A DNA stretch of 64,000 nucleotides from Winogradskyella arenosi (GTDB lineage Bacteria > Bacteroidota > Bacteroidia > Flavobacteriales > Flavobacteriaceae), in contig NZ_QPJO01000001.1 in the NCBI RefSeq assembly GCF_003337305.1, forward strand, positions 124,001 through 188,000, read 5' to 3'. Each line of letters starts with the position of its first letter. The first letter of the stretch is position 1. A program made the translations under genes and the position numbers. This document shows positions 34,968-43,738 of the stretch, piece by piece. The notes beneath the pieces were generated by a model that saw nothing but the letters and a program-made list of their open reading frames with translations, was not told the origin of the DNA and searched no databases.

Positions 34968-36035
34968 ATGAAAACACCTTTACTAACTCTGAGCATGGTT
35001 TGTTTTGCGATCTCTTGGAGTCCATCACAAACCGTTTTAAATGCCAACGGATCGGGCAATACTTATGAAGACATTAATGCCGTACTAGCCCCAGGTTATA
35101 ATGCTGTAGAAGTCCCTGACTGCAGTCATCCTGAATTTGGTCGTCATATTGATGAAGTCTTTGATGCCGACCTCGATACACATGTTTTTCGTTTTATAGC
35201 CCATAAAACACCCGATAATGATCGTTGTATAAATTCTGATAGACAGCGTATAGAAATAAAAACCTATGCGTCTTCTCCAGACCATTTAAAAGCAACAGAG
35301 GGCGAAACCGTACAATACAAGTGGAAATTTAAATTGCCTTCTGATTTTCAGGTGTCATCAAGTTTTACGCACATCCATCAAATTAAATCCGTTGATGGCC
35401 CTTACGCCTCTATTCCTATGATTACCTTAACACTTCGGAAAGGAAATCCAGACCGCATAGAATTGCGCTATACGCCAACCAATTCACAAAACACCATACA
35501 AACAGCGGATCTCAACTTGCTACGTGGCCAATGGGTTGAAGTTACAGAAACCATCACTTTTGCCGATGAAGGCAGTTATGCGATTAGCCTTCAAAACCTC
35601 GCCGATAACAGTACTATTATGTCTTACACAAATACGGCTATGGATACTTGGCAAAATGGTGCTTCTTTTGCACGTCCGAAATGGGGTATTTACAGAAGTC
35701 TTAATAACAGCCAAGACCTAAAGGATGAAATGCTCCGCTTTGCCCAATTCAGCATAGAAGAATTAGGGCCTTTATCGGTTTCAGATTTTGAAGCTTTGGC
35801 TGCGGAAATCACCTTAGTCCCTAACCCTTCAAAAAACACGGTTACCTTTAAAAACGCTAGAGTAGATGATTATGATACTGTGTTGCTTTACAATACTAAG
35901 GGCGAGACAATCCCGATTAAGAACCGTCTTAAAAAATACAAATTAAACGTTGCAGGACTAAGTCCGGGGCTCTATTATATTACCTTTTTAAAAGCACAAC
36001 GTCCTGTAAAAGTTTTAAAATGCGTGGTCGAATAA
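34968..36035 (+). CDS. T9SS-secreted jelly-roll protein, putative polysaccharide lyase
   Basis: The 355-aa protein has a signal peptide (~20 residues) and a central beta-sandwich. RQRIEIKTYASS, ETVQYKWKFKLPSDF, FTHIHQIKSVDGPYASIPMITLTLR and NLLRGQWVEVTETITF are reminiscent of the heparin-lyase-like polysaccharide lyase fold (PF14099-type), with candidate catalytic residues in the R-E-K, H-H-Q and Y-containing strands. It is not a standard PL7: the YFKAGxY motif is absent. The C terminus (ITLVPNPSKNTVTF to GLYYITFLK...VVE) is a T9SS sorting domain. Its own GntR-type operator points to alginate as the substrate; this is inference. Confidence 0.72.
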   Translation: MKTPLLTLSMVCFAISWSPSQTVLNANGSGNTYEDINAVLAPGYNAVEVPDCSHPEFGRHIDEVFDADLDTHVFRFIAHKTPDNDRCINSDRQRIEIKTYASSPDHLKATEGETVQYKWKFKLPSDFQVSSSFTHIHQIKSVDGPYASIPMITLTLRKGNPDRIELRYTPTNSQNTIQTADLNLLRGQWVEVTETITFADEGSYAISLQNLADNSTIMSYTNTAMDTWQNGASFARPKWGIYRSLNNSQDLKDEMLRFAQFSIEELGPLSVSDFEALAAEITLVPNPSKNTVTFKNARVDDYDTVLLYNTKGETIPIKNRLKKYKLNVAGLSPGLYYITFLKAQRPVKVLKCVVE

Positions 36036-36098
36036 GCTTAGACAAAAACCAGTTTAAAGCAGGCCTTTCTTAGCGATATAAACCTATCATATAAAACC

Positions 36099-36150
36099 AA
36101 CAGATCCTAACTTACAACCATACTATGGCTAAAGTTAGGATCTGTTTTTA
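36099..36150 (+). terminator. Rho-independent terminator after putative lyase
   Basis: AACAGATCCTAACTT (36099-36113) is exactly complementary to AAGTTAGGATCTGTT (36132-36146), followed by TTT. Confidence 0.85.
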
Positions 36151-36288
36151 TGTCCTATTTAAGAGGTTTCCTTCTACTTTTGAAAACCGCCTTGCTAAGA
36201 TCTTAATCTAAGGGTTTACATTACATGACCGATGCAAACCCAAAGATTTAAGACGAAAAGAGATTTCTTTTCACCCTCTAGTAAACTC

Positions 36289-37845
36289 TTAGTATCCCGG
36301 ATTCTGTGGTAACAAATTAGGGTTACGCTCTAATTCATCCTCAGGAATTGGTAATATATAATCGGTATCAGAAAAGTTAGGTTTTGAACCTTCTAACCCT
36401 GTACTTCCAAAGACTGTATTACCAATTTTTCTTCTTGCAATATCGTACCATCTTTTCCCTTCAAAAGCCAACTCTAAACGACGCTCTTCTAAAACATCCT
36501 CTACAGTAACCGTACCGGTAAGATCTGCAGGGGCAGCACTTGGTGGCACAGTGATTTCAACACCAGCCCCTGTCATGGTTTGACCACCCATTCTTGCTCT
36601 TGCACGAACTTGATTAATATAATTTAAGGCCGCTGCATTGTTACCTAATTCTACAGCCGCTTCAGCAGCAATTAATAAAACCTCAGCATAACGAATCATT
36701 GAATAATTATGACTTGTTGCTCTCGCATTTGCACGAGCAAAAGGTTCTGGGAAACGGGTATACTTTGCAATGTATGGCACATTCTTAGCAAACTCATGAC
36801 CACTAATATCAAACTGTGTATATGGATAGGCTACAGCCGGGGTGTTTTCATCATTATCATCATCAAATTTAGCAACATCATCTAAGCTTACCGCTCTTCT
36901 GTAATCATCTGCATCCCAAGTAGTGTATACGTCCAAGGTAGGTACTGCAACAGACCAGCCGCCTCCAGAGTTTCTGACATCACCTCTAATTCCTGTCATC
37001 GGAGCAATTTGATCATAAGCATTATCATCAGCTTCAAAATTGTTGTAATCTAAAGCAAAGATTGGCTCTAAAGACCCATCAATCACTTCCGCATTAAATA
37101 AGTTTTGAAAGTTTGAATCTAAAGCTAAATTGTAAGTCCCTGCGTTATTAATCACCTCAGTCGCTTCATCATAAGCATTTTGCCATTGTTCCATAGTTAA
37201 ATACACTAAAGCTAAATAAGAACTTGCTGCCGCTTTAGAAGGAATTGCTCTTGAAGCTACCGTATTTGGTAACCACTCTTTAGCGAACTCTAAATCGGCA
37301 ATAATTTTGGTATAAACCTCTGAAGCTGGCATTCTGCTCAATGACGTTGCTGCATCTACATCGGTAATTGGAGCGTCTATATAAGGCACATCACCAAATA
37401 ATCTTACCAAGTGAAAATAGTAAAAGGCTCTAGTAAAATACGCCTGTGCCGTTACTGGGTTTTTAATTTCTGGATCTACATTAACATCTGCTGCTCCGGC
37501 AATAGCTTGGTTAGCCGCCGCAATACCTTGATATGTTTTTGGCCAAAACTCACTAATCATCCCGTTACTTGCTAAGGTGGTAAACTCTTCCATTTCTACT
37601 CTACGCGTTTCGTTAGAGGCTAAACTCACCATATCTGAACGCAACATTAAAGCGATAGAGAGTTTTCTTCCCCAAAACTTTTCGTTAATTGCGTGCGTTA
37701 AAGCGCCATCTACTGCGGTTTGAATATCTGCCGTAGTCTGAAAAAATCCATCAGGCGCTAATAAACCAACCGGTTCTTCTTCTAAATCTGAACATCCCAT
37801 TATTGATACTCCTATCAATAACAATATTATTTTATATGTTTTCAT
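36289..37845 (-). CDS. SusD/RagB-type surface glycan-binding lipoprotein (pair 1)
   Basis: The 518-aa lipoprotein has a lipobox ending GVSIMGCSD (Cys18) and the SusD-like helical core. It includes AQAYFTRAFYYFHLVRLFGDVPY, AASSYLALVYLTMEQW (TPR-like) and the C-terminal block VLEERRLELAFEGKRWYDIARR and PNLLPQNPGY that marks the family. It sits as a lid on the SusC barrel encoded 42 bp upstream and binds oligosaccharides at the surface. Context says alginate oligomers. Confidence 0.94.
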   Translation of the reverse strand: MKTYKIILLLIGVSIMGCSDLEEEPVGLLAPDGFFQTTADIQTAVDGALTHAINEKFWGRKLSIALMLRSDMVSLASNETRRVEMEEFTTLASNGMISEFWPKTYQGIAAANQAIAGAADVNVDPEIKNPVTAQAYFTRAFYYFHLVRLFGDVPYIDAPITDVDAATSLSRMPASEVYTKIIADLEFAKEWLPNTVASRAIPSKAAASSYLALVYLTMEQWQNAYDEATEVINNAGTYNLALDSNFQNLFNAEVIDGSLEPIFALDYNNFEADDNAYDQIAPMTGIRGDVRNSGGGWSVAVPTLDVYTTWDADDYRRAVSLDDVAKFDDDNDENTPAVAYPYTQFDISGHEFAKNVPYIAKYTRFPEPFARANARATSHNYSMIRYAEVLLIAAEAAVELGNNAAALNYINQVRARARMGGQTMTGAGVEITVPPSAAPADLTGTVTVEDVLEERRLELAFEGKRWYDIARRKIGNTVFGSTGLEGSKPNFSDTDYILPIPEDELERNPNLLPQNPGY

Positions 37846-37887
37846 TTCTTTTCTTTTTTATTAAAAATATATCTTCTCTACGTGGTC

Positions 37888-40800
37888 TTAAAATTTCACA
37901 TTAAGACTAAAGCTCACCGACTTCACTGTTGGGTAGTTTCCGAAATCGAAACCTTGAGCCGTGTTTGCTGAAGTGTTGTTGTTTCCATTTGAACCGTAAT
38001 AGTTAACTTCAGGATCTAAACCAGAATAATCTGTAAAGGTCAATAAGTTCTGTGCACTTAAGCTCAATCTTAATCGGTCTATCCCTAAATCTTCAATAAG
38101 ATCTTGTGGGAAGTTGTAACCAATAGCAATGTTTTTTAAACGGATATAACTTCCATCCTCTACAAAACGTGAAGACACTTCTCTGTTACTGTTGTTTCCT
38201 ACACGTGGTGTATTTGTATCGGTATTTGTCGGCGTCCATGCATTGTAGTAATTATCTCTTGTGGTGTTCGCATCACCGTTATATAACTGTGAATTGGTTA
38301 AGTTAAAAATATCACCACCTTGAGAACCTTGGAAAAAGATATTTAAATCGAAATTCTTATAGCTGAAGTTATTGGTAAATCCGAAGGTATAATCAGGGTT
38401 AGGGTTTCCAATAATTCCTCTATCGGCTTCAGTAATATCACCACTACCATCTAAATCTGCAAATAATGGATCTCCGGCAACACCACCTGGTAAGGTTGCT
38501 GATCCTGAAGGTAATGCTCCACCTTGGTAAACACCAGTGTAATCATAACCCCAGAAAAGACCTACTTCTTCACCAACTCTTAAAACATAACTTCTATCAT
38601 GACTGAAGTAACTTGGTGTTGCATCAAAATATAAATCGGCATTATTAGCCAAGTTTACCACTTCATTTTTATTAAACGAGATATTAAAATCTGTTGTCCA
38701 GCTAAAATCTTCGTTTGTAATGTTTCTAGTGTTTAAATTAATTTCGAAACCGCTATTGTTAATTTCTCCAATATTAGCTAAGATATCATCTCCTGTATAC
38801 CCTAAGTATTCTGTGATGGTATTGTTGGTTAAAATAAGGTCTTTAGTATCTATATCGTAGTAATCTAAAGATAATGTCACCTTGTTATTAAACAATCCTA
38901 AATCTACACCAAAATTCGTTTGGTAAGACGACTCCCATTTTAAGTTTGGGTTAGCTGCTTGTTCTGGTGTAATAGCACTTACTGTAGAACCGTTACTAGA
39001 AGCGTATAAGGTTTCAAACCTTGCTAAAGACTCGTAAGCCCCGATAGATGGATTCCCTGTTACACCGTAACTTAATCTTAATTTTAAGTTTGAAATAGAC
39101 TCACTTTCTTTTAAGAAATCTTCACTAGAAACTTTCCAACCTAAAGCGGCAGAAGGGAAAATAGCGTATTTTTCATTTGCTGCGAAATTAGAAGCACCAT
39201 CTCTTCTCACGGTAGCTGTTAATAAGTACTTATCATCATAATCGTAGTTAATTCTACCAAATTGCGACTGAATTTCAACTTCAGAAATTGAAGAATCTGG
39301 TTGTAAGATATTGGTTGCAGAACCTAAACCGTAGAAAGAGAAACTATCTGAGATAAATCCGGTAGCTTCTGAATAAAAGTTCTCTGAAACTGTTTTTTGG
39401 TACGAGTACCCTGCTAATAACGTTAAGTTTCCTTTTCCTATTTCTCTGTTATAGGTTAAGTAATTTTCACTTAACATCGTCGTTTCTTTATCGTGCTCTA
39501 CAGAAGCTCTTCCGCTTTCAGCACCAGCCGTTTGTCTTAAAACTGAAGGTAAATAAATTCCTCGTGTCGCATTTTCTGTACTAAATCCGTACGTTGTTTT
39601 AAAAGACAGTCCTTCTAATATATCGTAATTTGCGTAGAAATTCACTCTAAAATTATCTGTCTTAGTTTCATCAATACGTTCTTTAGCCACCGCGTAAGGA
39701 TTATCTACAGGATCTCCAACGGTATTACCGTAGTTATAAGTTCCATCATCGTTATAAACCGGTTGATCTGGTGCATAACGCATTGCTAAGGTAATAACAT
39801 CATCACCACCCGCAGATACTGAACCATTAGATTGTGTTGCCGCTCCATTTTTAGTTCCGCGACTTCCAAAAAGGTTTAATCCTAACTTTAATTTATCTGT
39901 AGCTTGCGCATCAATATTAGACAGAAAGGTTAAACGCTCAAAATCAGAATTAATTAAGACCCCATCTTGCTTAAAGTAGTTTCCTGAAGCATAAAAATTA
40001 ATTTTATCAGATCCTCCAGAGAAAGAAACTTGATGGTTAGCGGTACTTCCTGATTTGTAAATTAAGTCTTGCCAATCTGTATTCGCAGACCCTTGTACGT
40101 ATGGCGTCGTTACCCCATTATTTGCTCTAATTTGGTTTTGATAATCGGCAAACTCATCAGCATTTAATAAATCTATTTCATTAGACGTACTTTGAACGGC
40201 ATATGTAGAGTTAAGTTCAATAGTCAGTTTTCCGCTACGTCCTTTTTTAGTAGTCACTAAAACCACCCCATTAGAACCTCTAGATCCATAAATCGCTGTT
40301 GCCGAAGCATCCTTTAAAATCTCTAAAGATTCAATATCACTAGACTGAGGCATTGTTGCCCCCACAAACCCATCGACTACGATAAGCGGAGAACTACTCG
40401 CGTTAATAGAAGTGTTTCCTCTAATTTTAATATTGATTGGAGCTCCAGGCTCGCCACCATTATTAGATTGTACTACAACACCGGCAGCACGTCCTTGTAA
40501 GGCTTGTGTTGCTTCTAATACTGGAAAGGCGTTAAGTTCTTCAGATTTAACAGAAGACACCGCTCCTGTAATATCACTCTTTTTACGAGTACCATAACCA
40601 ACCACAACAATTTCACTTAATTGACTCGAATCTTCTATTAAAGTGACGTTAATTACCGTTTGATTACCTACCGTTACATTTTGAGGTGTAAAACCAACAT
40701 AGCTAAATACTAAAACTGCAGAACCATTTTCTACCTCAATACTATAATTACCATCCATATCTGTAGTGGCTCCCGTAGTGGTCCCTTTCACTAAAATATT

Positions 40801-40941
40801 GGCTCCTGGCAAAGGAAGCCCATCAGGCTGACTTAGAACAGTACCTGTTACTGTTTGCTGGGCATTTACTACCAAGCCAAACAAAATGGACACCACCAAT
40901 GGAACCCATTTCATTTTCATAAATTTGAGTTGTTTTTGCAT
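37888..40941 (-). CDS. SusC-type TonB-dependent oligosaccharide receptor (pair 1)
   Basis: The 1017-aa receptor has a signal peptide, a carboxypeptidase-like domain (QTVTGTVLSQPDGLPLPGANILVKG to SYVGFTPQNVTVG), the SusC box EIVVVGYGTRKKSDITGAVSSV, a plug domain with IEILKDASATAIYGSRGSNGVVLVTTKKG (about 190-235, typical of SusC) and a barrel to the final VSFSLNVKF. It imports alginate oligosaccharides across the outer membrane with the SusD partner. Expression is governed by the tandem operator at 41040-41069. Confidence 0.95.
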   Translation of the reverse strand: MQKQLKFMKMKWVPLVVSILFGLVVNAQQTVTGTVLSQPDGLPLPGANILVKGTTTGATTDMDGNYSIEVENGSAVLVFSYVGFTPQNVTVGNQTVINVTLIEDSSQLSEIVVVGYGTRKKSDITGAVSSVKSEELNAFPVLEATQALQGRAAGVVVQSNNGGEPGAPINIKIRGNTSINASSSPLIVVDGFVGATMPQSSDIESLEILKDASATAIYGSRGSNGVVLVTTKKGRSGKLTIELNSTYAVQSTSNEIDLLNADEFADYQNQIRANNGVTTPYVQGSANTDWQDLIYKSGSTANHQVSFSGGSDKINFYASGNYFKQDGVLINSDFERLTFLSNIDAQATDKLKLGLNLFGSRGTKNGAATQSNGSVSAGGDDVITLAMRYAPDQPVYNDDGTYNYGNTVGDPVDNPYAVAKERIDETKTDNFRVNFYANYDILEGLSFKTTYGFSTENATRGIYLPSVLRQTAGAESGRASVEHDKETTMLSENYLTYNREIGKGNLTLLAGYSYQKTVSENFYSEATGFISDSFSFYGLGSATNILQPDSSISEVEIQSQFGRINYDYDDKYLLTATVRRDGASNFAANEKYAIFPSAALGWKVSSEDFLKESESISNLKLRLSYGVTGNPSIGAYESLARFETLYASSNGSTVSAITPEQAANPNLKWESSYQTNFGVDLGLFNNKVTLSLDYYDIDTKDLILTNNTITEYLGYTGDDILANIGEINNSGFEINLNTRNITNEDFSWTTDFNISFNKNEVVNLANNADLYFDATPSYFSHDRSYVLRVGEEVGLFWGYDYTGVYQGGALPSGSATLPGGVAGDPLFADLDGSGDITEADRGIIGNPNPDYTFGFTNNFSYKNFDLNIFFQGSQGGDIFNLTNSQLYNGDANTTRDNYYNAWTPTNTDTNTPRVGNNSNREVSSRFVEDGSYIRLKNIAIGYNFPQDLIEDLGIDRLRLSLSAQNLLTFTDYSGLDPEVNYYGSNGNNNTSANTAQGFDFGNYPTVKSVSFSLNVKF

Positions 40942-41039
40942 AAAATTAGTTTTTAATAGTTGTTTTAATATGAAACTTCAGATAAGTTATTGAGTGTGTT
41001 AAACACCTTATAGAGACAATAAAATATCTTATTAAAAAT

Positions 41040-41069
41040 CTGGTTAACCAGATTGGTTGACCAAATATA
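41040..41069 (-). promoter_or_regulatory. Tandem GntR-type operator with -7 box (site C)
   Basis: CTGGTTAACCAG (41040-41051) and TTGGTTGACCAA (41053-41064) are 13 bp apart; CAAATATA (41062-41069) gives TATATTTG on the minus strand, overlapping the second palindrome. The susC start codon is at 40941. Confidence 0.78.
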
Positions 41070-41086
41070 GTTAATTAATTGTTAAC

Positions 41087-41103
41087 TAAAACGTTTTCGT
41101 TAA
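41087..41103. promoter_or_regulatory. LacI-like operator motif upstream of susC (pair 1)
   Basis: TAAAACGTTTTCGTTAA contains the perfect AAAACGTTTT palindrome, as LacI-family sites often do, and lies over the -33 region. It begins 17 bp beyond the -7 box, the same distance as its near copy upstream of the second susC gene. Confidence 0.5.
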
Positions 41104-41352
41104 TTATCATTGAAGATTCTTTAAAAATTAACAAACACCTCTAATTCTCTAATAACAAAATGGTTAGCTCACAAAACAGAGGCTAAAACGCTTGAACAGC
41201 CCGAATCTAGAGCGATCACGTAAGATTTTTGTAAGTAATTTCTATGTGATTTTATCACATATTTAATAAAAATGCTTAAAAAAAACAGATTGCAAATTTG
41301 AAGGATATCCAATGAGACTTTAATAAAAAAGAAGAAGAAAAATAAGGATTTA

Positions 41353-41859
41353 TCAATTTGCAATTAACTTTAAAAGACTGTTTTTAGAGCGTCTTTTAAT
41401 TTCGTCTAAAGGCAAATTATCTTTTAAGTTTAAGACTTGGATAGGAAGAGAATTATAGCTGTAATCCGAACTTTGTTTATCGTCTTTAGACATGACGATA
41501 ACACCATCTGTAGATCCATCATTTAAATTTTTGATGTAATCCATTTCTTTGTCTTTCGAATAAAACGATTGGTATAATAAAATCCTATAACCAAAATCCT
41601 CTGCCGATTTTTGCACGTAGCAAAGGGCTTGGTTATAGGATGTATTGGTAACCTCTGGTAATACAACAGCGATAATAGATTGTGATTTTTTCACCCGTAA
41701 TGCTACCGCATAATTATTGGGCACGTAGTTACACTCTTGGGCTATGGCTTGTATGGCATGCCGCGTTGTTTTACTAACGTCTAGTCTATTATTTAAGGCT
41801 TTAGACACCGTTGATACGGAATAGCCTGATAGTATTGAAAGTTCCTTAATGGTTACCAT
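41353..41859 (-). CDS. Truncated LacI-family regulator (168 aa)
   Basis: The N-terminal helix-turn-helix and hinge are intact: VTIKELSILSGYSVSTVSKALNNRLDVS and NYVPNNYAVALRVKKS (residues 1-60). The sugar-binding domain begins (SIIAVVLPEVTNTSYNQALCYVQKSAEDFGYRILLYQS...DGVIVM) but ends at 168 residues, while LacI proteins usually have ~330-345. The C-terminal half of the ligand domain is missing, and the sequence after the stop has no trace of it. It follows kdgA by 9 bp. It may be a decayed gene or a small DNA-binding regulator that no longer senses sugar. Confidence 0.75.
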   Translation of the reverse strand: MVTIKELSILSGYSVSTVSKALNNRLDVSKTTRHAIQAIAQECNYVPNNYAVALRVKKSQSIIAVVLPEVTNTSYNQALCYVQKSAEDFGYRILLYQSFYSKDKEMDYIKNLNDGSTDGVIVMSKDDKQSSDYSYNSLPIQVLNLKDNLPLDEIKRRSKNSLLKLIAN

Positions 41860-41868
41860 TAAATGTAT

Positions 41869-42537
41869 TTAGCTGCGTAAAGATTTAATAATCTCTAAGG
41901 CATTTTTAGTATCCGATTCAATTTTTGCTAAATCGTAAGTACCATCAGCACCTTTAGCGATTAATTTAGAGCCCATTCCAACACAAGTTACACCGGCTTT
42001 AAACCAACCTTCTAAGTTTTCTTTTGTTGGGGATACCCCACCTGTTGGCATAATGCTTGTCCAAGGTTGAGGTCCACGAATGGCCTTTACAAAATCAGGA
42101 CCATAAATACCACCTGGGAATAATTTTACAACCTCACAACCTAACTCTTCTGCTCTACAGATTTCGGTTAAAGAACCACATCCTGGAGACCAAGCTACTT
42201 TACGTCGGTTACAAACAATAGCAATATCCTCTCTTAAGACAGGCGTTACAATAAAGTTTGCGCCTAAAGCCATAAAGCGTGATGCTGAAGCTGCGTCCGT
42301 TACAGACCCAACCCCCATGATCATCCCTGGTAATTCTTTAAGAACCCATTTGTTTAATTCGCCAAAAACCTCGTGAGCGAAATCACCACGTGCTGTAAAT
42401 TCAAGTAAACGCGCCCCACCATCGTAAGTTGCTTTAATTACTTTTTTACTAATTTCAATATCATCGTTATAAAATAGAGGTACCATTCCGGTCTCTTTCA
42501 TAACATTTGCAACTTCAATTCTTGTATAATTTGCCAT
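41869..42537 (-). CDS. eda: 2-keto-3-deoxy-6-phosphogluconate (KDPG) aldolase
   Basis: The 222-aa class I aldolase has LLEFTARGDFAHEVF and the loop MGVGSVTDAASASRFMALGANFIVTPVL, EELGCEVVKLFPGG with the Schiff-base lysine in VVKLFPG, and MPTGGVSPTKENLEGWFKAG. It splits KDPG into pyruvate and glyceraldehyde 3-phosphate, the last step of alginate monomer breakdown. It is co-transcribed with the kinase (3 bp gap) and the mini-LacI gene. Confidence 0.94.
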   Translation of the reverse strand: MANYTRIEVANVMKETGMVPLFYNDDIEISKKVIKATYDGGARLLEFTARGDFAHEVFGELNKWVLKELPGMIMGVGSVTDAASASRFMALGANFIVTPVLREDIAIVCNRRKVAWSPGCGSLTEICRAEELGCEVVKLFPGGIYGPDFVKAIRGPQPWTSIMPTGGVSPTKENLEGWFKAGVTCVGMGSKLIAKGADGTYDLAKIESDTKNALEIIKSLRS

Positions 42538-42540
42538 AAT

Positions 42541-43587
42541 TTATCGTGCTACACGGCCAGAAGCATCTCCGCCCATTAATTTCTCTACTTCAGAAACAGT
42601 TACTAAGTTAGCATCTCCTTTTATAGTATGCTTTAAACAAGATGCTGCAACAGCAAAATCTAACGCGTTTTGGTCATCTTCAGGGTATTTCAATAATCCA
42701 TAAATTAATCCACCCATAAATGAATCTCCACCACCTACACGGTCTACGATATCCGTAATTTGATACTGACGCGTTTCATACATTTTAGAACCATCATATA
42801 AAACACCTGCCCATGTATTATGAGATGCAGAGATCGATCCTCTTAGGGTTGTAATAACTTTTTTAGCTCTTGGGAATTTTTCCATCATTTGCTTACAAAC
42901 TGATAAGAACGCTTCCGCTTTTACATCATGACCATGTTTATGAACATCTAATCCTTCTGGGTGAATGCCAAAATGCTTTTCTGCATCTTCTTCATTACCT
43001 AAAACCACATCACAATACGATGTTAATTCTGTCATCACTTTTTCACGGTGAGCATCATCACAATACGTCCAAAGTTTTGCTCTATAATTTAAATCTGTTG
43101 AAATCGTTACACCCATTTCACTTGCTACTTTTACGGCTTCTAAACAAGCATCTGCAGCACCTTGAGAAATGGCTGGTGTAATCCCCGTCCAATGAAACCA
43201 AGCTACATCTTTAAACGCAGCTTTCCAATCTACCATTCCTGGTTCAATTTCAGAAATTGCAGAGTGTGCTCTATCATAAACTACTTTAGATCCTCTACTT
43301 ACGGCACCTGTTTCTAAGAAATAGATCCCTAAACGGTCACCTCCGTAAACGATTTTGTCTACACCAACACCTCTTTTACGCATTTCCATCATAGCACATT
43401 CCCCAATATCATTTTTAGGTAAACGTGTAATAAAATCTACAGGAACTCCATAATTTGCTAAAGACACTGCAACATTAGATTCTCCTCCTCCATAAACAAC
43501 ATCAAAACTTGATGCTTGTGAAAATCTTAAAAATTGTTGAGGTGCTAATCTTAGCATGATCTCTCCAAAAGTGACTACTTTTTTCAT
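42541..43587 (-). CDS. kdgK: 2-keto-3-deoxygluconate (KDG) kinase, PfkB family
   Basis: The 348-aa sugar kinase has the PfkB fold: GGGESNVAVSLANYGVPVDFITRLP near the N terminus and the ATP/catalytic motif DIVDRVGGGDSFMGGLIYGLL with catalytic Asp near residue 295. It phosphorylates KDG from the DEH reductase to KDPG. It is the first gene of kdgK-eda-miniLacI, and two LacI-type palindromes lie in the 150 bp to the divergent lacI gene. Confidence 0.94.
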   Translation of the reverse strand: MKKVVTFGEIMLRLAPQQFLRFSQASSFDVVYGGGESNVAVSLANYGVPVDFITRLPKNDIGECAMMEMRKRGVGVDKIVYGGDRLGIYFLETGAVSRGSKVVYDRAHSAISEIEPGMVDWKAAFKDVAWFHWTGITPAISQGAADACLEAVKVASEMGVTISTDLNYRAKLWTYCDDAHREKVMTELTSYCDVVLGNEEDAEKHFGIHPEGLDVHKHGHDVKAEAFLSVCKQMMEKFPRAKKVITTLRGSISASHNTWAGVLYDGSKMYETRQYQITDIVDRVGGGDSFMGGLIYGLLKYPEDDQNALDFAVAASCLKHTIKGDANLVTVSEVEKLMGGDASGRVAR

Positions 43588-43627
43588 TCTAAATATTTGT
43601 TTTATTAGTTATAAATTGTTGTTTTGC

Positions 43628-43639
43628 TTAAACGTTTAA
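43628..43639. promoter_or_regulatory. LacI-type operator 1 (kdgK side)
   Basis: The perfect 12-bp palindrome TTAAACGTTTAA sits 41 bp before the kdgK start codon. It has the central CG typical of LacI-family sites. Confidence 0.6.
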
Positions 43640-43703
43640 CCATCACTTTTAAAAATAAATCAAAACGTTAGGGTTTTGATTTATCTTGGTAAAAGCATTA
43701 CTT

Positions 43704-43723
43704 TTGCTTAATCGTTTAAGCAA
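43704..43723. promoter_or_regulatory. LacI-type operator 2 (lacI side)
   Basis: TTGCTTAATCGTTTAAGCAA is palindromic except at its centre and lies 16 bp before the GTG start of lacI. The pairing with operator 1 suggests joint control of kdgK-eda and autoregulation. Confidence 0.65.
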
Positions 43724-43738
43724 ATATATAAAAACTCG

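Noticed and set aside
41169-41363. A 64-codon minus-strand frame after the truncated LacI gene, possible lost C-terminal half
   Set aside because: Its translation is a phenylalanine-rich run with no similarity to the LacI ligand domain, and the region holds the susC promoter.
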